A DNA stretch of 64,000 bases from Rhodobacteraceae bacterium Alg231-30 (GTDB lineage: Bacteria > Pseudomonadota > Alphaproteobacteria > Rhodobacterales > Rhodobacteraceae), in contig FREU01000002.1 of assembly GCA_900143615.1 (NCBI GenBank), forward strand, positions 352,663 to 416,662, given 5' to 3'. Below the pieces are notes generated by a model. The model saw only the letters and a list, made by a program, of their open reading frames with translations. It was not told the origin of the DNA and did not search any database. Below, piece by piece: positions 9,427 through 17,525 of the stretch. The stretch's first letter is position 1. Each line of letters begins with the position of its first letter. The translations under genes and the position numbers were made by a program.

Positions 9427-11197
9427 GACAACGCACCTTATGTCCGGGTCCTGTTTGGGTCAGCGGCGGCACCGCAAGACCGTCAAACCGGAATGCTTCG
9501 GGCCAACTGGAAGGCTCACCCGCCCCCTGAGCCACGATTTTTAGATTTATCGGTCGATTAATGTCGGGTTCTGGCTGCGCTGCAATCAACGCCTTGGTGT
9601 AGGGATGCTGCGGATTATAAAATAGCTGATCCGGCGGTCCTTGTTCCACCACCAGCCCCGAGCGCATCACCGCAACCTCATCCGCAATCCGCGCCACAAC
9701 GGCCAGATCGTGGGAAATAAACAAATAACTTAGCTTCAGACGGTCGCGAATTTCTTCCAAAAGCTGCAAAACCTGCTCTTGCACAGAAACATCCAACGCT
9801 GACGTCGGCTCATCACAGACCAAAAACGTTGGCCCCAACATCAAAGCCCGGGCAATCGACAATCGCTGGCGTTGACCGCCGGAAAACGCATGCGGATACC
9901 GCGTCAGCATGTTTTCAGACAATCCCACCCAGCGCAGCATCTCTATCGCGCGGTCGACACGATCTGACGCCGAACCCACCCCGTGAATTTCCATAGGTTC
10001 GCACAGCGCGTCTTTGACCCGCATTCGGGGGTTCAATGTGGAATAGGGATCCTGAAACACCATCTGCGCCTTGCGTTGAAACGCCAATCGCTCGGCACGA
10101 CCAAGGTCTTGCAGATTGATCGGATCAGCTCCGGTTTCTGCCCGAAACAGGATCGAAGCCCCCGGATCAGCGCGTTCCGCCCCCAAGGCCATGCGTGCAC
10201 AGGTTGTCTTACCCGACCCGCTTTCGCCAACCACGGCCAGAGTTTTGCCGCGTTCAACCCCAAACTCGATCCCACGCACCGCATGCACCACCGTCTTGGG
10301 CTTCCAAGCCGAACTCCCCTTAAGCACAAAGGTTTTGGAAACCTCTTTCATCTCAAGAATAAGATCGCGCTCGCTGTCTTTGCTTTTGTCCATTGGCGTT
10401 GCCGGAATTTCGGGCGCGGCGGCCATCAAATCACGCGTGTAGCCGTGCTGCGGATCGCTCAAAATCAACGGCGCGGGGCCGGATTCCATCACCCGCCCGC
10501 GGTTCATCACCACAACGCTATCCGCCATGTTGGCCACAACGCCCAAGTCGTGGGTCACCAAAACAACAGCCATGCCGTATTCTTTTTGCAGGTCTTTGAT
10601 GAGCCCCAAGACCTGCGCTTGCGTTGTCACATCCAACGCAGTCGTCGGCTCATCCGCAATCAACAACTCAGGGCGTCCAACCATAGCCATCGCAATCATG
10701 GCACGCTGGCGCATTCCCCCTGATAATTCAAAAGGATAGCTTTCGTAAATCCGCTCTGGATCCTTGAACCCCACTCGGTCAAACATCGCTAAAACACGCT
10801 TGAGTTGCTCCGCTCGACCCATCGCCTTATGCAGCCGCAAGACCTCAGTCACCTGATTGCCAATCCGATGCAGCGGCGACAGCGACCTCATAGGCTCTTG
10901 AAAGATCATCGAAACCCGCTCACCGCGAATTTTGCACATCTGACGCTCACTGGTCGCCATCAGATCCTGCTCTGGGTCACCGTTGCTTCCCGCCAACAAA
11001 ACTTTACCCGACCGCAGCTGCGCCGCCGCTGGAAGGATACGTAGTGCGGCGCGACAACTCAAAGTCTTACCCGATCCGCTTTCCCCCACAAGAGCGAGCG
11101 TTTCGCCGGGTTCAACCGCAAAACTCACATCATCGACAACAGGTTCGGCACCGCCAAAGCCAATCGTTAAATTTTCAACCTTCAAGAGTGCCGTCAC
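9419..11197 (-). CDS. Fused dual-domain ABC ATPase for peptide-type import
   Basis: About 592 residues containing two complete nucleotide-binding domains, as in YejF or a DppD-DppF fusion. Domain 1 has GESGSGKT, ELSGGMRQRAMIAMAMV and LLIADEPTTALDV. Domain 2 has GESGSGKTTCARM, FSGGQRQRLSIARALM and LVCDEPTSALDV. Both carry the oligopeptide C-terminal extension with a proline-rich QHPYTKAL/HGYTRDL segment. The open frame reaches a TTG at 11236. I prefer the GTG at 11197 because AGGGA precedes it and the domain begins at once. It is the first gene of the importer operon. Confidence 0.9.
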   Translation of the reverse strand: MTALLKVENLTIGFGGAEPVVDDVSFAVEPGETLALVGESGSGKTLSCRAALRILPAAAQLRSGKVLLAGSNGDPEQDLMATSERQMCKIRGERVSMIFQEPMRSLSPLHRIGNQVTEVLRLHKAMGRAEQLKRVLAMFDRVGFKDPERIYESYPFELSGGMRQRAMIAMAMVGRPELLIADEPTTALDVTTQAQVLGLIKDLQKEYGMAVVLVTHDLGVVANMADSVVVMNRGRVMESGPAPLILSDPQHGYTRDLMAAAPEIPATPMDKSKDSERDLILEMKEVSKTFVLKGSSAWKPKTVVHAVRGIEFGVERGKTLAVVGESGSGKTTCARMALGAERADPGASILFRAETGADPINLQDLGRAERLAFQRKAQMVFQDPYSTLNPRMRVKDALCEPMEIHGVGSASDRVDRAIEMLRWVGLSENMLTRYPHAFSGGQRQRLSIARALMLGPTFLVCDEPTSALDVSVQEQVLQLLEEIRDRLKLSYLFISHDLAVVARIADEVAVMRSGLVVEQGPPDQLFYNPQHPYTKALIAAQPEPDINRPINLKIVAQGAGEPSSWPEAFRFDGLAVPPLTQTGPGHKVRCHV

Positions 11198-11694
11198 GCC
11201 AGATTCCCTCGTCACGCCCTCCAAAGTGCTCCCCAAGATGGTAAGACGCAGAAATTAGTGAACATGATTTGCTCCGTTGCCGCAAGCGTCTCGGGCACTC
11301 CACATTCAGTTAGGCCGATAAATTCGGATTTCTTTTCAAAGTAAGATGGTGGTTTTAGCGCAACACCAAAAACCTGTTCCTTGTCGCCTTCACCGATACC
11401 GTCACTTTTACTCACGCAGCCTAAGCGGCGGATCGGAAAGCGCGAAAAATGCACCAAAGCACTCTAAAGTTGTATTTCTGGAATTCTTGGCAGGAAATCT
11501 TGGCGCCAGCCCAGAAAATATGCGTCACAAGTGCACCAAATTTCCGCAAGATCGGTAATTCGCTAGACCACAGGCTGCAGAATCGTCATATTGCGTGAAA
11601 ACAGGGACGGCGACAGTACATCTTTTAGGGATGATATGTTGGCACTTAAGATATTGAACATACCAAGGACTGCTCCGGTGCCGGAGACACAAAA
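11198..11694. other. Intergenic region between ABC importer and lipid locus
   Basis: About 500 bases without a convincing gene. A short minus frame (11212-11457) has no Shine-Dalgarno, overlaps the 5' region of the ATPase gene and reads like noise. The stretch should carry the divergent promoters of the importer operon and of the serine-palmitoyltransferase operon. A weak candidate for the latter is TTGGCA at about 11639 with an AT-rich stretch (AAGATATTGAACATA) behind it. I see no clear operator. Confidence 0.4.
11673..11686 (+). promoter_or_regulatory. Hairpin covering the SPT ribosome binding site
   Basis: CTCCG-GTGC-CGGAG forms a 5-base-pair stem with a 4-base loop. Its 3' arm contains the GGAG Shine-Dalgarno of the serine-palmitoyltransferase-like gene, eight bases before its ATG. 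It may tune translation of the committed step. The stem is short, so this is tentative. Confidence 0.3.
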
Positions 11695-12921
11695 ATGAAA
11701 AAGACCGAATCCAGCTTCCTTTCTTATGCCGACAGACGGTTCCGCTTAAGCGGCAAAGCTCTGATTGAAAATGGGCATCCGTATTTTGTTCCCACAGACA
11801 TGCTTGAGGATCAAAGCGACCAGTGGCCTAAAGGCTATCTATCGATGTCGCATTATGACTACCTCGGGTTAATGCATCACGAAGAGACAACTGGTGCTGC
11901 CAAAGTTGCTATCGACCGTCACGGCACAGGGGCCGGAGCGTCACGTCTGGTTGGCGGCGAAAGATGCGCGCATCGCATCTTTGAAAAAGATCTCGCTGAC
12001 TTTCTGGGCGTTGGTGGTGTTCTGTCGATCATCTCGGGCTACCTGACCAATGTCTCTGTCATTGGCCTGCTGCTTGGCCCAAAGGATCTGGTGATCGTAG
12101 ACGAGCTGGCGCACAACTCCATTATGGTTGGCGCACGCGGTGTCAAAGCTGAATTTGCGACCTACGCTCACAACAACCTTGAAGACCTGAACCGCATCCT
12201 GAACGAGCGCCGCGGAGAATTCTCACGCGTTTTGATCTGCACCGAAGGTCTGTTCTCGATGGACGGAGATATCACCGATCTTCCGCGCCTTCTGGAAATC
12301 AAGGATCAACACGATGCTTGGCTGTTGCTGGACGAAGCTCATTCTTATGGCGTTTTGGGACCAACTGGCCGCGGTTTGTGTGAACATTTTGGCGAAGACC
12401 CAAGCCGCGTGGAAATCGCCATTGGTACACTTTCCAAGAGCTTTGCGTCCTCCGGTGGCTTCATTGCCGCCAATGAGGAAGTGATCGAGTGGCTACGTTT
12501 CTGCTTGCCTGGATTTGTCTATTCAGTTGGCCTCTCGCCCTCAACCGTCGCCAGTGCCCACGCGGCCTTGGGCGTTTTGCGCCGCGAGCCCGACCGTGTC
12601 ACCCGCCTGCGAGGCAACTCGGTGCGCTTCCTTCAAAAAGCACGTGATTTGGGGCTGAACACCGGAACCGCCATCGGCGAAGCCGTTGTGCCAATCCTGT
12701 TTGATACCCCCGAAGAATGCGTCTTTGTTGCCGAAGCCCTGATGGAGCAAGGCATCTATGCCCCACCGGTTGTCCATATTGGTGTGCCCAAGGATTTGCC
12801 GCGCATTCGCTTCTTCATTTCCGCCACACACACCGAGGCTGAAATCGATCGCGTTCTGCAAGCTGTGCTTGAGGCCTCTGGAGCAGCACAGGCCCTCTCT
12901 AACAGGCTGAGTGCGGAATAA
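11695..12921 (+). CDS. Serine palmitoyltransferase-like alpha-oxoamine synthase
   Basis: A 408-residue PLP enzyme of the alpha-oxoamine synthase family (SPT, KBL, BioF, ALAS). Condensing an amino acid with an acyl-CoA/ACP is the committed step of sphingoid base synthesis. Visible catalytic features are the PLP lysine K248 in GTLSKSFASSGGF, the ring-nitrogen aspartate D213 with H216 in LLLDEAHSYGVLG, and the stacking histidine in DELAHNS. Family membership is certain. The SPT call rests on length, on the distinctive N-terminus and above all on the 3-ketodihydrosphingosine reductase three genes downstream. BioF or KBL is unlikely because no biotin or threonine genes accompany it; a cysteate-using variant cannot be excluded. 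It is the first gene of a tightly packed seven-gene operon. Confidence 0.8.
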   Translation: MKKTESSFLSYADRRFRLSGKALIENGHPYFVPTDMLEDQSDQWPKGYLSMSHYDYLGLMHHEETTGAAKVAIDRHGTGAGASRLVGGERCAHRIFEKDLADFLGVGGVLSIISGYLTNVSVIGLLLGPKDLVIVDELAHNSIMVGARGVKAEFATYAHNNLEDLNRILNERRGEFSRVLICTEGLFSMDGDITDLPRLLEIKDQHDAWLLLDEAHSYGVLGPTGRGLCEHFGEDPSRVEIAIGTLSKSFASSGGFIAANEEVIEWLRFCLPGFVYSVGLSPSTVASAHAALGVLRREPDRVTRLRGNSVRFLQKARDLGLNTGTAIGEAVVPILFDTPEECVFVAEALMEQGIYAPPVVHIGVPKDLPRIRFFISATHTEAEIDRVLQAVLEASGAAQALSNRLSAE

Positions 12922-12925
12922 AGTC

Positions 12926-13558
12926 ATGAGTGCGCTGCGGTTGATGAAGTTGCTGACCTCCGGTGCGCTTGCGCTGGTGCTGGCGCTTTTGTTCCCATCC
13001 CAGCACATGGCCAATGCCAAACCTATCTTGGACGTTGTGTCGACCCAAACATCCAAAACACTACCCAAGGCCAATCTGGATTTCCCACACCCCAGAGAAC
13101 AGCACCAAGTGTTTTTTGTGCAACGCACGACAAACGCGAATACCATTGTCTACGTGGCCCGGTTTGACGACAATGGAGACCTCAATCCCCAAAATCCAAT
13201 CGATGTCTATTGGCGTCGCTTTGCCGGTACGGGGAAAATCAAAGACTTACGCTGGTATGAGCGTACATTTGGCTTTGGCGTGCGCACCCGCCCCTTGCCC
13301 GATTCAGATGGGTATCGGGTCGCGATGAACGCGGTCAAGGACCACCCTTTGGAGCTGCGGCAAAGCGCTCCTTTTGAGGCTGCTTTGTGGACAACACAAA
13401 ACAACCGTGATTTTCGTCTCGTTTACGGGTATCTGGACATCGATGCATCCGGAATGATTCCAAAAGTCACCAGCATGCGCCTCTTTTCGACCGACCCGGA
13501 GACGGGCCTATACATAACACATAATATTGCCGTTTCCGGTGGAGCTTTCCGCGAATGA
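12926..13558 (+). CDS. DUF4833-type exported or anchored protein
   Basis: A 210-residue protein with an N-terminal signal/anchor (LTSGALALVLALLFPSQ). The compact domain contains ANTIVYVARFDDNGDLN, NPIDVYWRRFAGTGK and a late beta-rich part. I associate this pattern with DUF4833, but that is from memory and not certain. No catalytic motif is obvious. ATG 12926 lies five bases after the SPT stop; an in-frame GTG at 12911 would overlap the SPT gene. Its end overlaps the inositol-phosphate synthase start by four bases, so it is co-translated between the sphingoid and inositol steps. This position suggests a role in assembling or handling an inositol sphingolipid on the periplasmic side of the membrane. 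Confidence 0.6.
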   Translation: MSALRLMKLLTSGALALVLALLFPSQHMANAKPILDVVSTQTSKTLPKANLDFPHPREQHQVFFVQRTTNANTIVYVARFDDNGDLNPQNPIDVYWRRFAGTGKIKDLRWYERTFGFGVRTRPLPDSDGYRVAMNAVKDHPLELRQSAPFEAALWTTQNNRDFRLVYGYLDIDASGMIPKVTSMRLFSTDPETGLYITHNIAVSGGAFRE

Positions 13559-14676
13559 CCTTGAAGACAACTGAGACAAAGATCCGCACCGTTATTGTAG
13601 GTGTGGGCAACTGCGCTAGCTCGCTTATTCAAGGGGTGTCCTATTGCAGGGCGCTGGGAGAGGCAGCCGTAGGTGTGAGTTTTCCCGAACTGGCCGGTTA
13701 CACACCCGCAGATGTAGAACTTGTCGGCGGGTTTGATGTAGATGTGCGCAAGGTCGGCAAGACGCTGGGCGAAGCGGCCTTTGCCGCGCCCAACTGCACC
13801 GAACGCTTCCACACCGATCTGGCGGAACAAACCGGTCTGGTGTATCGCGGCCCCGATCTGGATGGCGTTGCTGCCCATATGCTGATCAAACCCGAAGACC
13901 GCAGCTTCCGCCTCTCGCCCGAAACGGCCATGACCAAAGCCGAGATCGTCGCCACACTCAAAGAACTCGACGCAGAGGTGATGATTATCTTCCTGCCCGT
14001 CGGGTCTCAGGATGCGGTTGAATTCTATGTTGAATGTGCGCTTGAGGCAGGCGTGGCCGTGGTCAACGGCATCCCCGTCTTTATTGCCTCCCACCCCGTT
14101 TGGGCAGAAAAATTCCGCGCGGCTGGCGTGCCAATTTTGGGCGACGACTTCAAAGCACAGCTTGGAGCTACGATTGTGCACCGCACCTTGGCAAATCTGG
14201 CCGAAATGCGCGGCGTCGAAGTGGACCGCACCTATCAGTTGAATGTGGGCGGCAACACCGACTTTCTCAACATGTCCGAAAACGAACGCCTCGCCAACAA
14301 ACGCGAAAGCAAAACCGAAGCCGTGCAGGCGGTGATGGAAGAACGTTTGGCCGAAAACGACATTCGCATTGGGCCATCAGACTACGTGCCGTGGCTCAAC
14401 GACCGCAAAGTCGCCTATGTCCGCCTCGAAGGGCGTCTCTTTGGCGGTGCGCGCACCAACATCGAAGTGCGTCTGGACGTTGAGGACAGCCCCAACGCCG
14501 CCGCCGAAGCGCTGGTCGCCATTCGACTGGCGCGCATTGCGCGTGACCGCGGCCTCTCTGGTCCGGTAGCAGAGGCCAGCGCCTTCCTGTTCAAACATCC
14601 GCCCGAACAGATTGAAGACACCGACGCCCATAACGTTGTGATGGACTTCGTCGCCGGAGACGGGACCCAAAGCTGA
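13555..14676 (+). CDS. ino1: myo-Inositol-1-phosphate synthase
   Basis: A 373-residue cytosolic NAD-dependent enzyme turning glucose 6-phosphate into 1D-myo-inositol 3-phosphate. It matches the short actinobacterial/bacterial Ino1 type. Key segments are VGVGNCASSLIQGVSY (Rossmann start), GDDFKAQLGATIVHRTLA, LNVGGNTDFLNM and GPSDYVPWLNDRKVAYVRLE, which line the NAD and substrate sites in characterised Ino1 proteins. Inositol synthesis is uncommon in proteobacteria, so a gene embedded in a sphingolipid operon points to an inositol-containing head group. Start and stop overlap both neighbours by one to four bases. Confidence 0.95.
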   Translation: MTLKTTETKIRTVIVGVGNCASSLIQGVSYCRALGEAAVGVSFPELAGYTPADVELVGGFDVDVRKVGKTLGEAAFAAPNCTERFHTDLAEQTGLVYRGPDLDGVAAHMLIKPEDRSFRLSPETAMTKAEIVATLKELDAEVMIIFLPVGSQDAVEFYVECALEAGVAVVNGIPVFIASHPVWAEKFRAAGVPILGDDFKAQLGATIVHRTLANLAEMRGVEVDRTYQLNVGGNTDFLNMSENERLANKRESKTEAVQAVMEERLAENDIRIGPSDYVPWLNDRKVAYVRLEGRLFGGARTNIEVRLDVEDSPNAAAEALVAIRLARIARDRGLSGPVAEASAFLFKHPPEQIEDTDAHNVVMDFVAGDGTQS

Positions 14677-15470
14677 TGCGTCCGGCCTTTGTCACTGGCG
14701 GCTCCAGCGGCATAGGACTGGCCGCGGCTCTCCAGTTGGCAAAACGAGGCCATGACATTGCGCTTTTTGCGCGCGACCCTCAGCGTCTGGCGCAAGCCCG
14801 CAAAGCCATCACCACCGCAGCGCCCGACGTGCGGGTGGCCGAATATGCCGTTGATGTCAGCGATCGCAAAGCCATCTATACGGCCGTGGATGAAGCCATT
14901 GCCGTTTTGGGCGCACCCGAAATGGCAATTGCCAGCGCGGGCATCGCCACACCCGGATTGTTCACCGATCAAGATATCGATCTGCACGAGCGCCACATGG
15001 CGATCAACTACTTTGGCACACTCTATTTCACCCACGCCGTAACGCCGCATATGCACCATGCAGGCGGCGGTCGACTTGGCCTCATCGCCTCAGGCGCCGC
15101 CTTTTTTGGCATCTATGGCTATGGCGCTTATGCGCCTTCCAAATTCGCCCTGCGCGCCCTTGCCGAAATTCTGAACCTCGAGCTGGCGGCGCAAGACATT
15201 TCCGTCACTCTAATCTATCCCCCCGACACACAGACTCCTCAACTGGAAGAAGAAAAGCGCACCAAACCCCAAGCCACCCAAGTGATCACCGAAGGCGGCG
15301 GCCTGTGGCAGGCCGAAGATATCGCCACACGTTTGCTTGATGGAATGGATCGTCAAAAACACGTTGTGACTCCCGGCTTCCAAATGTGGGCACTAAACAA
15401 CTTGACCAGCCTGCTGTCTCCGCTACTTCGGTGGCATCAAAAACGTATCATCCGCAAGTATCGCTCATGA
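14676..15470 (+). CDS. 3-Ketodihydrosphingosine reductase (KDSR/TSC10-like SDR)
   Basis: A 264-residue short-chain dehydrogenase. The cofactor loop TGGSSGIG is at residues 7-14, the NAG-equivalent ASAG at 86-89, and the catalytic residues are S139, Y152 and K156. The segment GIYGYGAYAPSKFALRALAE and above all YPPDTQTP (181-188) followed by EEEKRTKPQAT are hallmarks of eukaryotic 3-ketodihydrosphingosine reductases (human KDSR/FVT1, yeast Tsc10). It would reduce the product of the SPT-like enzyme to dihydrosphingosine. A C-terminal hydrophobic/basic tail (LLSPLLRWHQKRIIRK) fits membrane association. The ceramide reductase described from Caulobacter belongs to a different family, so this is a notable alternative. 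The start overlaps the ino1 stop (TGATG). Confidence 0.85.
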   Translation: MRPAFVTGGSSGIGLAAALQLAKRGHDIALFARDPQRLAQARKAITTAAPDVRVAEYAVDVSDRKAIYTAVDEAIAVLGAPEMAIASAGIATPGLFTDQDIDLHERHMAINYFGTLYFTHAVTPHMHHAGGGRLGLIASGAAFFGIYGYGAYAPSKFALRALAEILNLELAAQDISVTLIYPPDTQTPQLEEEKRTKPQATQVITEGGGLWQAEDIATRLLDGMDRQKHVVTPGFQMWALNNLTSLLSPLLRWHQKRIIRKYRS

Positions 15471-16354
15471 CCGTCCTCAACCTGTCGCACATGGCTGCCG
15501 CCGCCGCCGCGCTCATCGCTGCGGGCTACCTCCTCTTAGGCACGGTCGCGCTCATGCCTGCGCGCCGCGCGATTGGCCTAGAGCTGATCCGCACATTTTT
15601 CAGCGCAACTCTGATCATCGCCATTTTGGTTGTGCTCTTTCTTGCCGGACCTCTGGCAATGATCCCCGCCATGGCGTTACTGGGACTGCGCATTGGCTAT
15701 GAAGCTGCACATGTCCGAGTGGGAGCTGGTAGCACAACAAACGCCGTGGCCGTTCTAACCTCCGCGCTCGCTTTGGCCGCGATGCTTGTCCCGATGCTGG
15801 CCTTGGCAATGATTGGCTTTTGGCTGTTGTGCCTCTCGCGCATGGTTGCGGTGCCCCAAGGGGAACCATCGACGCCAATGAGCCTGCTTGATCTGCTGAT
15901 TTATCCGGTTCTGCCATTTGCCGTACTCGCCTATGGCGCAAGCAATCCTGAATTGGCCGCTATGATGCTAGCCGCCTACATTCTGGTTGAAGTCTTTGAC
16001 AGCTGTGCGCTGCTCTGCGGCAAACTCTTTGGCCGCACACCTGCCTTTCCCAACCTCAGCCCCCGCAAAACAATCGAAGGTCTGGCCGGCGGTGGTGCGT
16101 TTTTATGTCTCGCCGCCCTTCTGGCAGCCATGGGCCTATCGCTTCCTTTTGCAGGAACCGTTCTCACCGCGATTGCTGTTGGTGTTTTGGCAATCTGCGG
16201 CGACCTTGCCGCCTCGCGCCTTAAACGCAAAGGCGGCGTCAAAGATTTCCCCGTGGTGATGGCGCGCCAAGGTGGTGTTCTGGACAGTCTGGACAGCTGG
16301 ATCGCAGCTGGTGCGGGATTAACCGCCTATCATATTTTGACAGGCCTGCTTTGA
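15467..16354 (+). CDS. CDP-diacylglycerol synthase-like membrane protein
   Basis: A 295-residue protein of about eight helices in the CdsA family, which makes CDP-lipids from CTP and a lipid phosphate. The C-terminal signature is present but altered: S250-R-L-K253-R254, K259-D260, then RQGGVLDSLD where the usual form is HGG..DR..D. DSCALLCGKLFGR and NLSPRKTIEG match the family's upstream motif. I take the start at ATG 15467 (ATGA overlap with the SDR gene), not the longer frame. In this operon it could activate phosphatidic acid or a sphingolipid phosphate for head-group transfer. The changed active-site residues mean that activity and substrate are open. Confidence 0.7.
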   Translation: MTVLNLSHMAAAAAALIAAGYLLLGTVALMPARRAIGLELIRTFFSATLIIAILVVLFLAGPLAMIPAMALLGLRIGYEAAHVRVGAGSTTNAVAVLTSALALAAMLVPMLALAMIGFWLLCLSRMVAVPQGEPSTPMSLLDLLIYPVLPFAVLAYGASNPELAAMMLAAYILVEVFDSCALLCGKLFGRTPAFPNLSPRKTIEGLAGGGAFLCLAALLAAMGLSLPFAGTVLTAIAVGVLAICGDLAASRLKRKGGVKDFPVVMARQGGVLDSLDSWIAAGAGLTAYHILTGLL

Positions 16355-16394
16355 GTGGCTTGCGCAACACTCTGGGGCAAAGGACACTCCGCTC

Positions 16395-17525
16395 ATGAGT
16401 GTTCTGCCGATGTTCCTGCGTTTGCCTGTCGTGCGTGTATTGATCCGCCCCATCGTGGCGCGGCTGCTGTTGTTGCTCGCCGTGGTCGAGGCAATCTTTC
16501 TGGCGGAAAGCTTTACCACACTGATGGAAAACGCCTTGCGGTATGGCGGACGTGCCGCCGATGTGGCGATCCTGCTGCTCTACAAAACGCCCGAAATTTT
16601 TGACCTTGCGCTGGCGATGAGCCTGTTGATTGCGGTCTATTTTGCAGTTTCAGATGCCCGAAATCGCGGCGAGCTGGTCATTCTCGCCACTGCGGGCATT
16701 CGCTGGACACGCGTGATCGCCTTTGTATTGGTCTGCGGTCTGACCGGCGGTCTGCTCAGCATGCTCAATGCGGGCTACCTTCTGCCAATGGCCAATTATG
16801 CGGAACGTGTGAAACTTACCCAATTGAGCAGCGACCACATTGTGTCACGCATTCAGGAACCCGGACCGCAAAGCGCGGTTCAGCAAATACGCGACACCAC
16901 ATTTATCGCAACGCCCCCCACCGATGTCATGGATCGTCGTGGACAGATTTTTGTGTTTCAGCCCGATGTCGGCGGCAATTGGCGGGCTGGTCAATCTCAC
17001 AACTGGCGTATCGCGGCGCCTGAAAATGACGAAGATCACAAATTCATTTTGGAACAGCTTTCCGCCTACGAAGGCGCCTACCCCAAGCCCGACGGCAACC
17101 CGGTTTTTGTCAATCGCTTCACAGTCAATCTGGGAGAATTTGACTTCAAAATGGCCGACGTCATCCCAGACACCGAACAGGAACGCACTCAGGCCGAAAG
17201 ACTTCTGGAACTCTCGGTTGATGAAACGCCACGCATCGCGCGGCTGGCGACCCGCGCGTTGATGGTGCCTATGGCGGGGCTGTTGGCGCTGGCTGCGGTG
17301 GTCGCGGCAGGCGCGGGCATGGGGCGATTCTTGGCTCTGCCCTTCGCCGCTCTTCTAATGATGACGGGCGATGTTCTGGGACGCGCTTTTGTCTCGGGTT
17401 CCATTGGCAATATGGGGCCAAGCGCCCTAATTGCGCTGGCCTTTCTGGTCTATCTTGGCCCACCGCTGGCCTATCTTTTGTGGCGCGGCGAAGCTTTGAT
17501 GAAGCCGGACGGGCGGCGCACATGA
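16395..17525 (+). CDS. LptF/LptG (YjgP/YjgQ) family permease, first copy
   Basis: A 376-residue inner-membrane protein. It has three N-terminal helices, a periplasmic beta-jellyroll-like domain (about residues 125-270) and three C-terminal helices. This is the layout of LptF/LptG, which extract lipopolysaccharide from the inner membrane with the LptB ATPase. The cytoplasmic coupling helix region (SDARNRGELVILATAGIRWTRV) fits. It is translationally linked to a second family member. Being inside a sphingolipid operon, the pair is likely a dedicated extractor for the locus product rather than the housekeeping LPS system; that is inference from context. Confidence 0.85.
   Translation: MSVLPMFLRLPVVRVLIRPIVARLLLLLAVVEAIFLAESFTTLMENALRYGGRAADVAILLLYKTPEIFDLALAMSLLIAVYFAVSDARNRGELVILATAGIRWTRVIAFVLVCGLTGGLLSMLNAGYLLPMANYAERVKLTQLSSDHIVSRIQEPGPQSAVQQIRDTTFIATPPTDVMDRRGQIFVFQPDVGGNWRAGQSHNWRIAAPENDEDHKFILEQLSAYEGAYPKPDGNPVFVNRFTVNLGEFDFKMADVIPDTEQERTQAERLLELSVDETPRIARLATRALMVPMAGLLALAAVVAAGAGMGRFLALPFAALLMMTGDVLGRAFVSGSIGNMGPSALIALAFLVYLGPPLAYLLWRGEALMKPDGRRT

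Noticed and set aside
11212-11457. 81-codon minus frame upstream of the ABC ATPase
   Set aside because: No ribosome binding site and no protein-like pattern; overlaps the start region of a real gene.
11695-12921. Reading the SPT-like gene as BioF (AONS) or glycine C-acetyltransferase
   Set aside because: Same fold family, but no biotin or threonine-degradation genes are nearby and a KDSR-type reductase is in the same operon.
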